Shown here piece by piece: positions 7,769 to 15,735 of a DNA stretch of 57,865 bases (positions are counted from its first letter, which is position 1; each line of letters opens with the position of its first letter). This DNA comes from Microbacterium sp. (GTDB lineage: Bacteria > Actinomycetota > Actinomycetes > Actinomycetales > Microbacteriaceae): the NCBI GenBank assembly GCA_017744855.1, contig JAGIAK010000006.1, forward strand, positions 1 through 57,865, read 5' to 3'. The position numbers were made by a program, and so were the translations under genes. The notes below the pieces were generated by a model that had not been told where the DNA came from, did no database searches, and was given only the letters and a program-made list of their open reading frames with translations.

Positions 7769-8740
7769 ATGACGATGAATCTGGACGCGCTGTATCCGGA
7801 GATCGAGCCGTACGAGACGGGCGAGCTGCTCGTCGGCGACGGCCACCGCATGTACTGGGAGGTCAGCGGCAACCCCGACGGCAAGCCCGTCGTGTTCCTG
7901 CACGGAGGTCCAGGCAGCGGCACCTCGCCGTGGCAGCGGCGGTTCTTCGATCCGGAGCGCTACCGGATCGTGCTGCTCGACCAGCGCGGCTGCGGGCGCA
8001 GCACCCCGCACGCCGGCGAACCCGACGCCGACCTGCGCTTCGTCACCACCGCGCACCTCATCGCCGACATCGAGCTGCTGCGCCGCAACCTCGGCATCGA
8101 GAAGTGGCAGGTGTTCGGCGGGTCATGGGGGAGCGCCCTCGCTCTCGCGTACGCGCAGGCGCATCCGGATGCCGTCAGCGAGCTCGTGCTGCGCGGCATC
8201 TTCACGCTGCGCCGCGAGGAGCTGGAGTGGTTCTACGAGGGCGGCGCCGCCGCGCTGTTCCCCGATCTCTGGGAGGCGTTCGTGGCGCCCATCCCCGTGC
8301 TCGAGCGCTCGCGCATGATCGAGGCGTACCACCGGCGCCTGTTCGATCCCGACCCCGCTGTGCACGAGCCGGCCGCCATCGCCTGGTCGACCTGGGAGGC
8401 GTCGACGGTCACGCTGGTGCCTGATGCCGAGCAGATCGCCGCCATGTCCGAGGCCCGCAAGGCGACGGCCTTCGCCCGCATCGAGAACCACTTCTTCGTG
8501 CACCGCGGCTGGTGGGACGAAGGTCAGCTGATCGCCGGCGTCGACGGCATCCGCCACATCCCGACCGTGATCGTGCAGGGCAGGCACGATGTCTGCACGC
8601 CCATGATGACCGCGTGGGACCTGCACCGCGCGTGGCCGGAGGCCGAGTTCGTCGTGGTCGACGATGCCGGCCACTCGGCCGCGGAGCCCGGCATCCAGAG
8701 GGCGCTCCGCGCCGCCACCGACCGCTTCGCCGCCGCGTAG
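7769..8740 (+). CDS. pip: Proline iminopeptidase
   Basis: An alpha/beta hydrolase of 323 residues, the usual length for S33 prolyl aminopeptidases, which remove N-terminal proline from peptides in the cytoplasm. Oxyanion motif HGGPGSG (about residues 45-51), LDQRGCGRSTPH, nucleophile elbow GGSWGS (Ser ~ residue 117), acid residue in QGRHDVCTP and catalytic His in DDAGHSA are present. GGGGGATCG precedes ATG 7769. Single-gene unit; -10-like TAGCGT about 30 nt upstream. Confidence 0.93.
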   Translation: MTMNLDALYPEIEPYETGELLVGDGHRMYWEVSGNPDGKPVVFLHGGPGSGTSPWQRRFFDPERYRIVLLDQRGCGRSTPHAGEPDADLRFVTTAHLIADIELLRRNLGIEKWQVFGGSWGSALALAYAQAHPDAVSELVLRGIFTLRREELEWFYEGGAAALFPDLWEAFVAPIPVLERSRMIEAYHRRLFDPDPAVHEPAAIAWSTWEASTVTLVPDAEQIAAMSEARKATAFARIENHFFVHRGWWDEGQLIAGVDGIRHIPTVIVQGRHDVCTPMMTAWDLHRAWPEAEFVVVDDAGHSAAEPGIQRALRAATDRFAAA

Positions 8741-8756
8741 CCGGCCTGGCCGCGCC

Positions 8757-10559
8757 TTAGGCCCTGAGCGCCTTCAGCAGCGTCTTCACGAGACCGGCCG
8801 CGCCGCCGTTCGCGCGGAACCTCGTCAGGCCCTCGCTCACCTCTGCGCCGGTGCGCGCGGAGACGAACCACGGCGGCTTCGGCAGGATGCTCAGCCGGCC
8901 GCCGCCGTTCGCCACGGGGAGCGAGCGGGGGAACGGGCGGAACGGTCCGCGGATCACCGAGCGCTCGACGCTGTCGAGCAGCAGCGCGTTGTGCACGACC
9001 CCGATACCGCTGCCCACGTCCTCGATCGTGCTGCCGGGGAAGGCCCCCCAGGTGAGCGTCGGCGTGATGAATCCGAATGCCGTCCAGCCGTTGATCGCGA
9101 TGGACCCGTAGCGGAGGTTCGCGATCGCCCGCTCGAACCCGTGGCCGAGCGACTTCTCGGTCGCGGGGTCGATGAGCAGGTTCGCCCCCAGTGTGCCCTG
9201 CAGCTCGTCGTTCGCGTAGGCGACGGCGGCGTCGAGGAATTCCTGACCAGCGCCGGGCACGGTGACCACACCCAGCACCGGGGCGAAGTACTCGGTGTGC
9301 TGCAGGGCGTCGGGGTCGTCGCCCTCGCCGATCTCGACGAGCAGCCGGTCGCCGAGCACGAGCGCATCGGGATAGGCATCCGTCGCCTGCTGCATGCGCG
9401 AGGGCGAACCCGGGTACCAGATGGGCCGCTCTGGGGCGTTCGCGTAGGCGCGGCGCAGCTCTGCGCGGAATCGGTCGGCCTGGGGCCAGTCGGAGGAGAG
9501 GATGACGACCTGGCCGGCGATGCAGTTGTGTCCGCAGTTCTGCAGGCGCATCGTGACGACGTGTTCCGCCTGGTAGCGCAGGTCGGCGTCGGTCCAGTCG
9601 CCCGGGACGACGATGATCGGCGAGACCCCGCCGAGCTCCGCCGTGATCGGCTTCTTGAGCTGGGGCCTGTTCTCGCGACGGCGCCTCGTCGCCGCGGCCC
9701 CCGTGCCCCAGACGATGGCGTCGAACGTCGCGGCCGAACCGGTGATGTGCACGTGCACGAGGTCGGGGTGGCCGGTCAGATAGGCGCCCACCGCGGGACC
9801 GCCGCGGACGATCCGCAGGAGACCGGGTTCGATGAGCGGCGCGAAGGCGCGCTTGTAGATCGGCACCAGCGGATCCTGCGTGGGGTTCACCTTGAGCAGC
9901 GCCGTGCGGTTGTGCGCGAGCAGCTCGTAGAGCACGTCGAGCACCGGGATGGACGTGATGTTGCCGGCGCCGAGCACGAGTCCGACGCCTCCGGACGCCG
10001 AAGGCGTGCGCTGGGCGAGACCGGCTGCCGCACGGGCCGCCTGGGGCGTGACGCCGGGTTCGAGCCAGACCTCGCCGGTGAACCCGGAGAGCAGGAAGCT
10101 GTCGATGCCGGTGAGCGGGAAGGCGTGCACGCGCGTGCGTCCACCGGGTGCCCGGTCGACGGTGATGCCGTCGAGCGGGTTGCGGCCGTCTGCGAGGCGC
10201 GACAGCGTCTCGATGTACGCGTCGAGGGCGCCGAGCACGCTGTAGGGGCCGCTCAGCCATTCCTCGCCACGGAGCGGATGCCGGGCGTCGAGCCCCTTCG
10301 ACGCGGCGGCCGTGTGCGCCCAGTCCTCAGCGGTCGCGGCGACGCTCGTCCGCACGGCGCGCAGCAGGGTGACGCGCTGCGCGAGCGAGAGCGCGGACCA
10401 GATCGTCGTGCCCGCCTGCAGATCGGCGATGGCGGCGTCGAGCCGCTCGCGGTCGCCGTCGGAGAGGGCGGGCGCCGCATCCGTCTTCGGACGCGCCTTC
10501 TCCGCTCCCTTCGCGGTCTGCGCGGGGGCGGTCGTCGCGGACGGTGTCGCAGAAGTCAT
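8757..10559 (-). CDS. Aldehyde dehydrogenase family protein (600 aa)
   Basis: Longer than typical (about 480-500) because of a ~40-residue Ala/Thr-rich head and internal insertions. ALDH landmarks: LLKVNPTQDP (cofactor-site region), ITGSAATFDAIVWG, catalytic glutamate in ITAELGG, and catalytic cysteine in NCGHNCIAGQ. AAGGAGACGCC precedes ATG 10559. Likely an NAD(P)-dependent oxidoreductase acting on an aldehyde or semialdehyde; substrate cannot be told. It follows an MFS carrier gene on the same strand with 116 bp between them, in which an inverted repeat lies. Confidence 0.85.
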   Translation of the reverse strand: MTSATPSATTAPAQTAKGAEKARPKTDAAPALSDGDRERLDAAIADLQAGTTIWSALSLAQRVTLLRAVRTSVAATAEDWAHTAAASKGLDARHPLRGEEWLSGPYSVLGALDAYIETLSRLADGRNPLDGITVDRAPGGRTRVHAFPLTGIDSFLLSGFTGEVWLEPGVTPQAARAAAGLAQRTPSASGGVGLVLGAGNITSIPVLDVLYELLAHNRTALLKVNPTQDPLVPIYKRAFAPLIEPGLLRIVRGGPAVGAYLTGHPDLVHVHITGSAATFDAIVWGTGAAATRRRRENRPQLKKPITAELGGVSPIIVVPGDWTDADLRYQAEHVVTMRLQNCGHNCIAGQVVILSSDWPQADRFRAELRRAYANAPERPIWYPGSPSRMQQATDAYPDALVLGDRLLVEIGEGDDPDALQHTEYFAPVLGVVTVPGAGQEFLDAAVAYANDELQGTLGANLLIDPATEKSLGHGFERAIANLRYGSIAINGWTAFGFITPTLTWGAFPGSTIEDVGSGIGVVHNALLLDSVERSVIRGPFRPFPRSLPVANGGGRLSILPKPPWFVSARTGAEVSEGLTRFRANGGAAGLVKTLLKALRA

Positions 10560-10608
10560 CGGCGTCTCCTTCAGACGGGGATCCCAGCTTATGCCGCATG
10601 GCGCCGCC

Positions 10609-10673
10609 GCGTTTCGAATCGCGCAATTGGTCCGATTCCGGGCCGAAAAGGAGCCAATCGCGCTACTCGAATC
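10609..10673. promoter_or_regulatory. Inverted repeat between MFS and aldehyde dehydrogenase genes
   Basis: TTCGAATCGCGCAATTGG on one side and CCAATCGCGC then CTCGAATC on the other form an interrupted dyad centred near 10640. Position upstream of the minus-strand dehydrogenase gene fits an operator, and just after the MFS stop it could also act as a terminator. No T-run is visible. Confidence 0.35.
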
Positions 10674-10675
10674 AG

Positions 10676-12046
10676 TCAGACGTCGATGTCGGCGCGGCGC
10701 AGTCGATAGCCGCGCAGCGTCGCGAGGCTCGCCAGCATGAGCACGGCAGGCAGCACGCTGAAGCTCAGCACGATGCCCGTGATCGCGGCCTCCGGCTGTG
10801 ACGACGAGACTCCGGCCACGGTCGATACGTACCCGGTCGCGGCGAGCGTGAGCGACACAGCGGTGGCGCCGAGGGCGAAGCCCACGGTCTCCCCGGCCGT
10901 CCAGATGCCGGTGAAGGTGCCGGCCTGGCCCGGTCCGCTGGTGCGTTCGTCGTGCGAGATGACGTCGGGCAGCATCGCCATCGGCAGCGACTGCAGTCCG
11001 GCGTAAGCGACGCCGGCCACGGCGACCGAGGCGTAGATCCAGGCACCGGGCGCCCAGACCGCGACGGTGATCGTCGCCGCGGCGACGGTGAACAGCACGC
11101 TCGCGATCGCGAACGCCCTCTCCTTGCCGAGACGGCGGGCGACGACCGTCCACCCGGGGGTCGCGAGCAGCGCCGGGCCGACGAGCGCGAGGAAGACGAG
11201 GGTCACCGCATCCTCGGAGCGCAGCACCCACGTCGCGACGTACTGCGCGCCGGCGAGCATCGTGCCCGTGGCGAGGGCCTGCAGCAGGAAGGTGCCGAGC
11301 AGCGCGCGGAAGGGGCGGCTGCGGCGGAGCGCGCGGAAGCCGGACGCGTACTGCTCGCGGAACCCGAGCGGCGCCGACGCCGCATCCGGCGACGGGTCAG
11401 TGGCTGCGGCATCCGCTGTCCTCGACGCGATGTACATGCCGAGCCCGATCACGAGACCGGCGGCGATGCCCATCAGCAGATAGCCGACGACCTGGTCGGG
11501 GCCGGCCTTGCGGAGTTCGGGGCCACCTGCACCGAAGAGCAGGATCGCCGCCGTGAGCACCACGACCCGCCAGCCGAGCAGTCGGGTGCGCTCGTCGTAG
11601 CTGCCGGTGAGCTCGGCGGGCAGCGCCACGTACGGCACCTGGAACAGACTGAACGCGGTCGCCGTGGCGAGGAAGGCGAGCAGCACGCAGACCGCGCCGG
11701 CCACCGGGCCCCACGACGGGGGCACCGCGAAGGTGAGCGCGAAGAAGAGCGGGAGCGTCGCGGCACCCGTGATCATGAAGCCGCGACGCGAGCCGGTGCG
11801 GGCGAACTGCCGGTCGGACGCCGCGCCGATCAGGGGGTCGATGACGACGTCCCACACCTTCGCGGACGTCACGATGAGCCCGGCGGCCAGCGCTGCCACG
11901 CCGAGGTTGTCGGTGAGGAAGTACGTCAGGACCAGGCCGGGCAGGGTCGCGTAGCCGCCCGTGCCCAGCGAACCGATCGAGTACAGCGCGACGGTGCGGG
12001 GTGACAGGCGGACGGATGCTCGATCGGGGCGAGCCTCAGTGCTCAT
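10676..12046 (-). CDS. MFS transporter, glycoside-pentoside-hexuronide type (456 aa)
   Basis: Twelve hydrophobic segments in two halves separated by a charged loop (about residues 205-240). The N-terminal half carries KVWDVVIDPLIGAASDR, typical of MFS_2/GPH sugar-cation symporters (DxxxDPxxG pattern). No signal peptide; start ATG 12046. Probably imports a sugar, glycoside or small organic anion together with a cation; the neighbouring aldehyde dehydrogenase may act on the same catabolic route. Confidence 0.85.
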   Translation of the reverse strand: MSTEARPDRASVRLSPRTVALYSIGSLGTGGYATLPGLVLTYFLTDNLGVAALAAGLIVTSAKVWDVVIDPLIGAASDRQFARTGSRRGFMITGAATLPLFFALTFAVPPSWGPVAGAVCVLLAFLATATAFSLFQVPYVALPAELTGSYDERTRLLGWRVVVLTAAILLFGAGGPELRKAGPDQVVGYLLMGIAAGLVIGLGMYIASRTADAAATDPSPDAASAPLGFREQYASGFRALRRSRPFRALLGTFLLQALATGTMLAGAQYVATWVLRSEDAVTLVFLALVGPALLATPGWTVVARRLGKERAFAIASVLFTVAAATITVAVWAPGAWIYASVAVAGVAYAGLQSLPMAMLPDVISHDERTSGPGQAGTFTGIWTAGETVGFALGATAVSLTLAATGYVSTVAGVSSSQPEAAITGIVLSFSVLPAVLMLASLATLRGYRLRRADIDV

Positions 12047-12106
12047 CGCGCCAGCATAGCGGCGCGATCCGACAGAGCCGGAGTGGCCCTGTCGGATGAG
12101 CCCGCG

Positions 12107-12370
12107 TCAGATGAGGGAGAGCTCGCGCAGCTTCGACGCGACGTCGTCGTTCGAGGGCTCCACGTGGTGCGTGGAGTCGGGGTACACGACGACCGGGATG
12201 TTCGTGCGACCGGAGATCTCCTTCGCGACGTCCGCCGCTGCGGGGTCGGCGACCAGGTCGATGTAGGTGTACTCGACGCCCAGCTCGTCGAGCTGCTTCT
12301 TGGTGCGGATGCAGTCGCGGCACCAGTCGGCGCCGAACATGGTGATCGTGGACTCAGCAGGAGAGGTCAT
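12107..12370 (-). CDS. Glutaredoxin-like protein, mycoredoxin type (87 aa)
   Basis: Thioredoxin-fold protein of 87 residues with redox motif WCRDC (residues 16-20), cis-proline TNIPVVV and helix end KLREL. Size and the WCxxC followed by a charged R-x-x-K helix match actinobacterial mycoredoxins, which reduce mycothiol mixed disulphides. The arginine/aspartate inside the CxxC differ from the G-Y pair common in Mrx1, so this is probably a paralogue. Divergent from the iron-box gene 74 bp away. Confidence 0.82.
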   Translation of the reverse strand: MTSPAESTITMFGADWCRDCIRTKKQLDELGVEYTYIDLVADPAAADVAKEISGRTNIPVVVYPDSTHHVEPSNDDVASKLRELSLI

Positions 12371-12415
12371 GTATCCAGGGTACGGCGTGAGGGAGCTGTC
12401 GAGGTCGTTGACTGG

Positions 12416-12434
12416 TAAGGATAGGCTTACCTAT
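12416..12434 (+). promoter_or_regulatory. DtxR/IdeR iron box
   Basis: TAAGGATAGGCTTACCTAT matches the degenerate DtxR/IdeR consensus TWAGGTWAGSCTWACCTWA at 17 of 19 positions. It ends 10 nt before ATG 12445, over the likely -10/transcription start, as expected for Fe(II)-dependent repression. Confidence 0.85.
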
Positions 12435-12444
12435 GCTTGCTGGC

Positions 12445-12837
12445 ATGAGCAGCGCACGTGAGCATCTCGAGGATCCGGACTGGAGCACGATCGAAGGGGC
12501 GGTGCTCATCGCGGGTGATGCGGCTGATGCGGCGGCGATCGCGGGGATCTGCGCCCGCCTTCCCTGGGATGCGCAGGGTGTCGTGTTCCTCGAGGCCGCG
12601 GCTCGGATCCAGTACCGGTACATCGAGGCGCCGACGGGAGTGTCGGTGCGTTGGCTGCTGCGCGGCGATGGCGTGCGTCAGCACGCCAAGGGCGAGCGGC
12701 TCGGCACCGCCGTGCACGCCTGGTGCGTGGAGTGGACCTGCACGGAGCCGCCAGAGCAATGGACGGTGTGGCTCGGTCCGCACACGCCTGCCAGAGTCGC
12801 GCGGATGGCTCGCTGCCTGCTCGGCGTCGCCGAGTGA
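12445..12837 (+). CDS. Stand-alone SIP (siderophore-interacting protein) C-terminal-type domain protein (130 aa)
   Basis: Matches only the NAD(P)H-binding half of siderophore-interacting ferric reductases: GAVLIAGDAADAAAIAGICARLP at the N terminus is the usual LL-A-G-D-E-T-A-L-P-A-I motif, and WTVWLGPHTPARVARMARCLLG is the C-terminal helix. The FAD-binding half is missing. ATG 12445 is chosen because the in-frame ATG 12433 overlaps the iron box. The operator predicts induction in iron limitation. It could modulate a ferric-siderophore reductase or be a remnant; with no FAD site it cannot reduce iron alone. Confidence 0.78.
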   Translation: MSSAREHLEDPDWSTIEGAVLIAGDAADAAAIAGICARLPWDAQGVVFLEAAARIQYRYIEAPTGVSVRWLLRGDGVRQHAKGERLGTAVHAWCVEWTCTEPPEQWTVWLGPHTPARVARMARCLLGVAE

Positions 12838-12942
12838 GGAAAGCCCCAGCACCGTACCACCTGCGGTATCACCATGCGGATGTCGAGACCCCAGATCTCG
12901 ACCCCCAGCCGCACGCGCCCAGCAGGTGGTACGGGTGGGGGG

Positions 12943-13395
12943 TCAGTGGCCCGCGGCGGCGACCGGCGATGCGCCGGCCGTGATCGCGTCGAGAGCGCGA
13001 CGCAGCGAGGAGCTCGACGTGTGCGCCGTGTACGGGAAGTACACGACCTCGACGCCCACCTCGGCGAACTCCCTCTCGAGTCGGAGGCCCTTCTCGGTGC
13101 CGCGCCAGTCGTCGCCCTTGAAGAAGTGCGTGAAGTGCACGTCGTGCCACGAGTCCATCTTCGACGGCGTCGTCTCGACATAGACGTCGTCGACGAAAGA
13201 GATGTGCCGCACGATCTCCGCGCGCTCGGCCGTCGGGATGACGGGCTCGATGCCCTTCACCTGACGCAGCATCTCGTCGCTGACGACGCCCGCGATCAAG
13301 ATGTCGCAGTGCTGCTTGGCGTGGCGCAGAAGGTTGAGATGCCCGACGTGAAACAGGTCGAATGCACCAACGGCATAGCCGATACGCGTCCCCAT
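12943..13395 (-). CDS. TagD-like glycerol-3-phosphate cytidylyltransferase family protein (150 aa)
   Basis: Nucleotidyltransferase with GAFDLFHVGHLNLLRHAK (HxGH motif, residues 10-27) and the C-terminal signature replaced by YTAHTSSSSLRRAL, close to the T-S-S-T-x-I/L-R motif of TagD. Family members make CDP-glycerol or a related CDP/ADP-activated polyol for teichoic-acid-like polymers. 150 residues against ~130 for TagD, because of a short C-terminal tail. ATG 13395 lies at the foot of a GGGG-loop hairpin whose loop serves as ribosome-binding sequence. First minus-strand gene of the surface polymer island. Confidence 0.85.
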   Translation of the reverse strand: MGTRIGYAVGAFDLFHVGHLNLLRHAKQHCDILIAGVVSDEMLRQVKGIEPVIPTAERAEIVRHISFVDDVYVETTPSKMDSWHDVHFTHFFKGDDWRGTEKGLRLEREFAEVGVEVVYFPYTAHTSSSSLRRALDAITAGASPVAAAGH

Positions 13396-13474
13396 GATCT
13401 CCCCAGATCAGTAATTCCCCAGAAGCGGATCCCCATCCGCTCGGCGACTCCCACAGCCGCTTCGGGTCAGACTA
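13395..13474 (-). promoter_or_regulatory. G-rich-loop hairpin leader of the tagD-like gene
   Basis: Minus-strand reading: -10 box TAGTCT (13474-13469), then three hairpins in a row: 13460-13444 (arms GCGGCT and AGTCGC, loop GTGGG), 13441-13424 (arms AGCGGAT and ATCCGCT, loop GGGG) and 13410-13395 (arms TGATCT and AGATCA, loop GGGG). The last contains the start codon's A and the GGGGAG that can pair with 16S rRNA. Presented as an RNA-level element; alternative reading is a DNA operator series. Confidence 0.6.
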
Positions 13475-13636
13475 CCAGCATCGGAGCGTGTTCCGCGATA
13501 CAGCAATATTTCGGATGGGCGCTCCGAGTGTTTGAAAACAACATTTACGAATGGACGCCGCCGTGCGACGATGACACACAGACGGCCATGGAATCATGGG
13601 ATGCGGCATCCGCAGTGATGACGACGAGGGGGAAGA

Positions 13637-14812
13637 GTGTCGACAGCGGTCACGGTCATCGTGCCGACGTACAACGAGCGCGACAACGTCGCGGAGCTCG
13701 TCGCACGCGCGGCGCTGGCGCTCTCCGGCCGCGACGCCGAGATCCTCTTCGTCGACGACAGCACGGACGACACCGCCCTCGAGGTCGCCAGGGTCGCCGC
13801 CGACGCCCCGCTTCCGGTGCGGGTGATCCACCGCGACGACAACGAGGGCGGACTCGGCGGCGCCGTGGTCGTCGGCCTTCGCGCCGCGGCATCCGACGTC
13901 TGCATCGTCATGGACGGCGACCTGCAGCACCCGCCGGAGCTGCTCCCGGCGCTGCTGGACAAGCACGCCGCCGGCGACGCCGATGTCGTCGCCGCCTCCC
14001 GCTACGTCGGCGGGGGAGACACCAGCGGACTCGGCACCGCCGTGCGCTTCGGCGTCTCGCGGGCAGCCACCTGGCTGACCAAGGCGATGTTCCCGATGCG
14101 CCTCTCGCGCAGCACCGACCCGATGACCGGGTTCTTCCTCGTGGACCGCGCCCGCCTCGACCTCGACGCCCTGCAGCCGCAGGGCTTCAAGATCCTGCTG
14201 GAGATCCTCGCGCGCACCGACCTGCGCATCGCCGAGGTGCCCATGGAGTTCGGCGAGCGCCGTCACGGGACGTCGAAGGCGAGCCTCCGGCAGGGCGCGA
14301 CGTTCATCGCCCATCTCGCCCGGCTTCGGTTCGGCAAGATGTCGCTGTTCGCGCTCATCGGCGTGATCGGGGCGGTCGCCAACCTCGGCATCATGTGGCT
14401 GCTCACCACCGCCGGCGTGCACTACCTGCCAGCGGCGATCATCGGCGCCGAGGTCACCATCATCGGCAACTTCCTGCTGCAGGAGCGCTTCGTCTTCGCC
14501 GACATGCGCACCGGAGCGCGAGGCGTCGGCATCCGCTTCTTCACGTCCTTCGCGTTCAACAACGTCGAAGCTGCGCTCCGCATCCCGGTGATGGCGCTCA
14601 TGGTGCAGTCGTGGCACATCTCCAGCGTGCTGGCGACGGGCCTCTCGCTGATCGTGGCGTTCTTCGCCCGGTTCCTGTTCCACTCGCTCGTCGTCTACGC
14701 GCCATCCCGCCGGAGGCGGACGGATGCCGACGGAGAGCCGCCGGTCGACACCGCGGCCCTCCGCGTGATCAGGGCGATCGACGCCGAGGCGATGCGTCCG
14801 GGCGAGCTCTAG
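13637..14812 (+). CDS. Polyprenyl-phosphate mannose/glucose synthase-GtrA fusion (GT2, 391 aa)
   Basis: Residues 1-235 are a GT2 domain: VTVIVPTYNE, nucleotide-binding VDDSTDD, and DxD-type MDGDLQHPPE, as in dolichol/polyprenol-phosphate hexose synthases. Residues ~240-360 are a GtrA-like four-helix membrane domain (FALIGVIGAVANLGIMWLL, RFLFHSLVVY). This layout makes a polyprenyl-phosphate sugar and may help flip it for transfer outside the membrane. GTG 13637 has AGGGGGAA 4 nt upstream. Convergent with the next gene; both stop codons lie in one CTAG. Confidence 0.88.
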   Translation: MSTAVTVIVPTYNERDNVAELVARAALALSGRDAEILFVDDSTDDTALEVARVAADAPLPVRVIHRDDNEGGLGGAVVVGLRAAASDVCIVMDGDLQHPPELLPALLDKHAAGDADVVAASRYVGGGDTSGLGTAVRFGVSRAATWLTKAMFPMRLSRSTDPMTGFFLVDRARLDLDALQPQGFKILLEILARTDLRIAEVPMEFGERRHGTSKASLRQGATFIAHLARLRFGKMSLFALIGVIGAVANLGIMWLLTTAGVHYLPAAIIGAEVTIIGNFLLQERFVFADMRTGARGVGIRFFTSFAFNNVEAALRIPVMALMVQSWHISSVLATGLSLIVAFFARFLFHSLVVYAPSRRRRTDADGEPPVDTAALRVIRAIDAEAMRPGEL

Positions 14813-15735
14813 CCTGCGGTCGGCCGCGTGTACTCGCCGGTCACCCGACCGAGTGCCGCGAGCATCCGTCCCTGCGCGAACCATGCGCGCCGCTGGAACA
14901 CGGCGTTGCCAGCGAGGTCGCCGCGCAGCGCCGCGACCGCGCGCCCCGCCGTGAACGCGACCCAGCGGATCACGCCGCCGAGCAGGTGCGCGACGTGCTG
15001 GAGCGGACGCTTCCACGCCGGAGCCTCGCGGATCAGGAGACGCACGCGCGCCTGTCCGTGCGAGACCGCCCGGCGGTGCACGAACGCCCTCGTCGTGCGC
15101 TCGACCGCGATGTCGTCGCGCGCGACGGAGTCTGCAGACGCCACGACGGCGCCGCCCTTCGCGATGATCGCCCGGCCGAACACGTTGTCCTCGCCCCCGA
15201 TGAGCCCGAGCGTGACGTCGAAGCGCACCCCGAGCGCACGGGTCTGGGCGGCGTCGACGAGCACGTTCCCCGTGGCCAGCGAGTCCAGCCTCTTGCCGTT
15301 GGGGAAGCGGGTGCGCCGCATGAAGCCTCCGGCGGCGATCCAGGGGTCGGTGCCATCGGGCCAGACGTAGCGCACGAATCCCATGACGACGGCGGCGCCG
15401 GTGTCGCGCCAGACGTCGACGAGGCCGCGGAGCCACCCTTCTTCGGGGAAGACGTCGTCGTCGATCATCACGACGAGCTCGTCGCCGTCGGCGGCATCGA
15501 GCGCCGCCTGGCGCACAGCGGCGATGCCCGGCGTCTTCTCCGACAGGTACTCGACGCCCAGCTCGGCGGCGACCCCGCGCGCCGAGGCGTCCGGATCGTT
15601 GTCGACGAGCAGGACACGGGTGCGCAGCCCATCGGTCTGTGCGCGGATCGCCTCCACCAGCGGCGGCAGCAGGTGCGTGCGTCGGTAGGTCGGGACAGCG
15701 ATCAACACGCGCGGATCCGCGGCGTCGGCTGTCAC
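14809..15735 (-). CDS. Glycosyltransferase family 2 (308 aa)
   Basis: GT-A fold: VLIAVPTYRRTHLLPPLVEAI, VLLVDNDPDA, then VVMIDDDVFPEEGWL carrying the metal-binding D-D-D, and GGEDNVFGRAI as the acceptor/base region. No membrane helices except a weakly hydrophobic C-terminal helix. GTG 15735 overlaps the stop of the upstream gene (GTGA), so both are made from one mRNA. Probably adds one sugar to the repeat unit of the surface polymer. Overlaps the gene on the other strand by 4 nt at CTAG. Confidence 0.85.
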   Translation of the reverse strand: MTADAADPRVLIAVPTYRRTHLLPPLVEAIRAQTDGLRTRVLLVDNDPDASARGVAAELGVEYLSEKTPGIAAVRQAALDAADGDELVVMIDDDVFPEEGWLRGLVDVWRDTGAAVVMGFVRYVWPDGTDPWIAAGGFMRRTRFPNGKRLDSLATGNVLVDAAQTRALGVRFDVTLGLIGGEDNVFGRAIIAKGGAVVASADSVARDDIAVERTTRAFVHRRAVSHGQARVRLLIREAPAWKRPLQHVAHLLGGVIRWVAFTAGRAVAALRGDLAGNAVFQRRAWFAQGRMLAALGRVTGEYTRPTAG

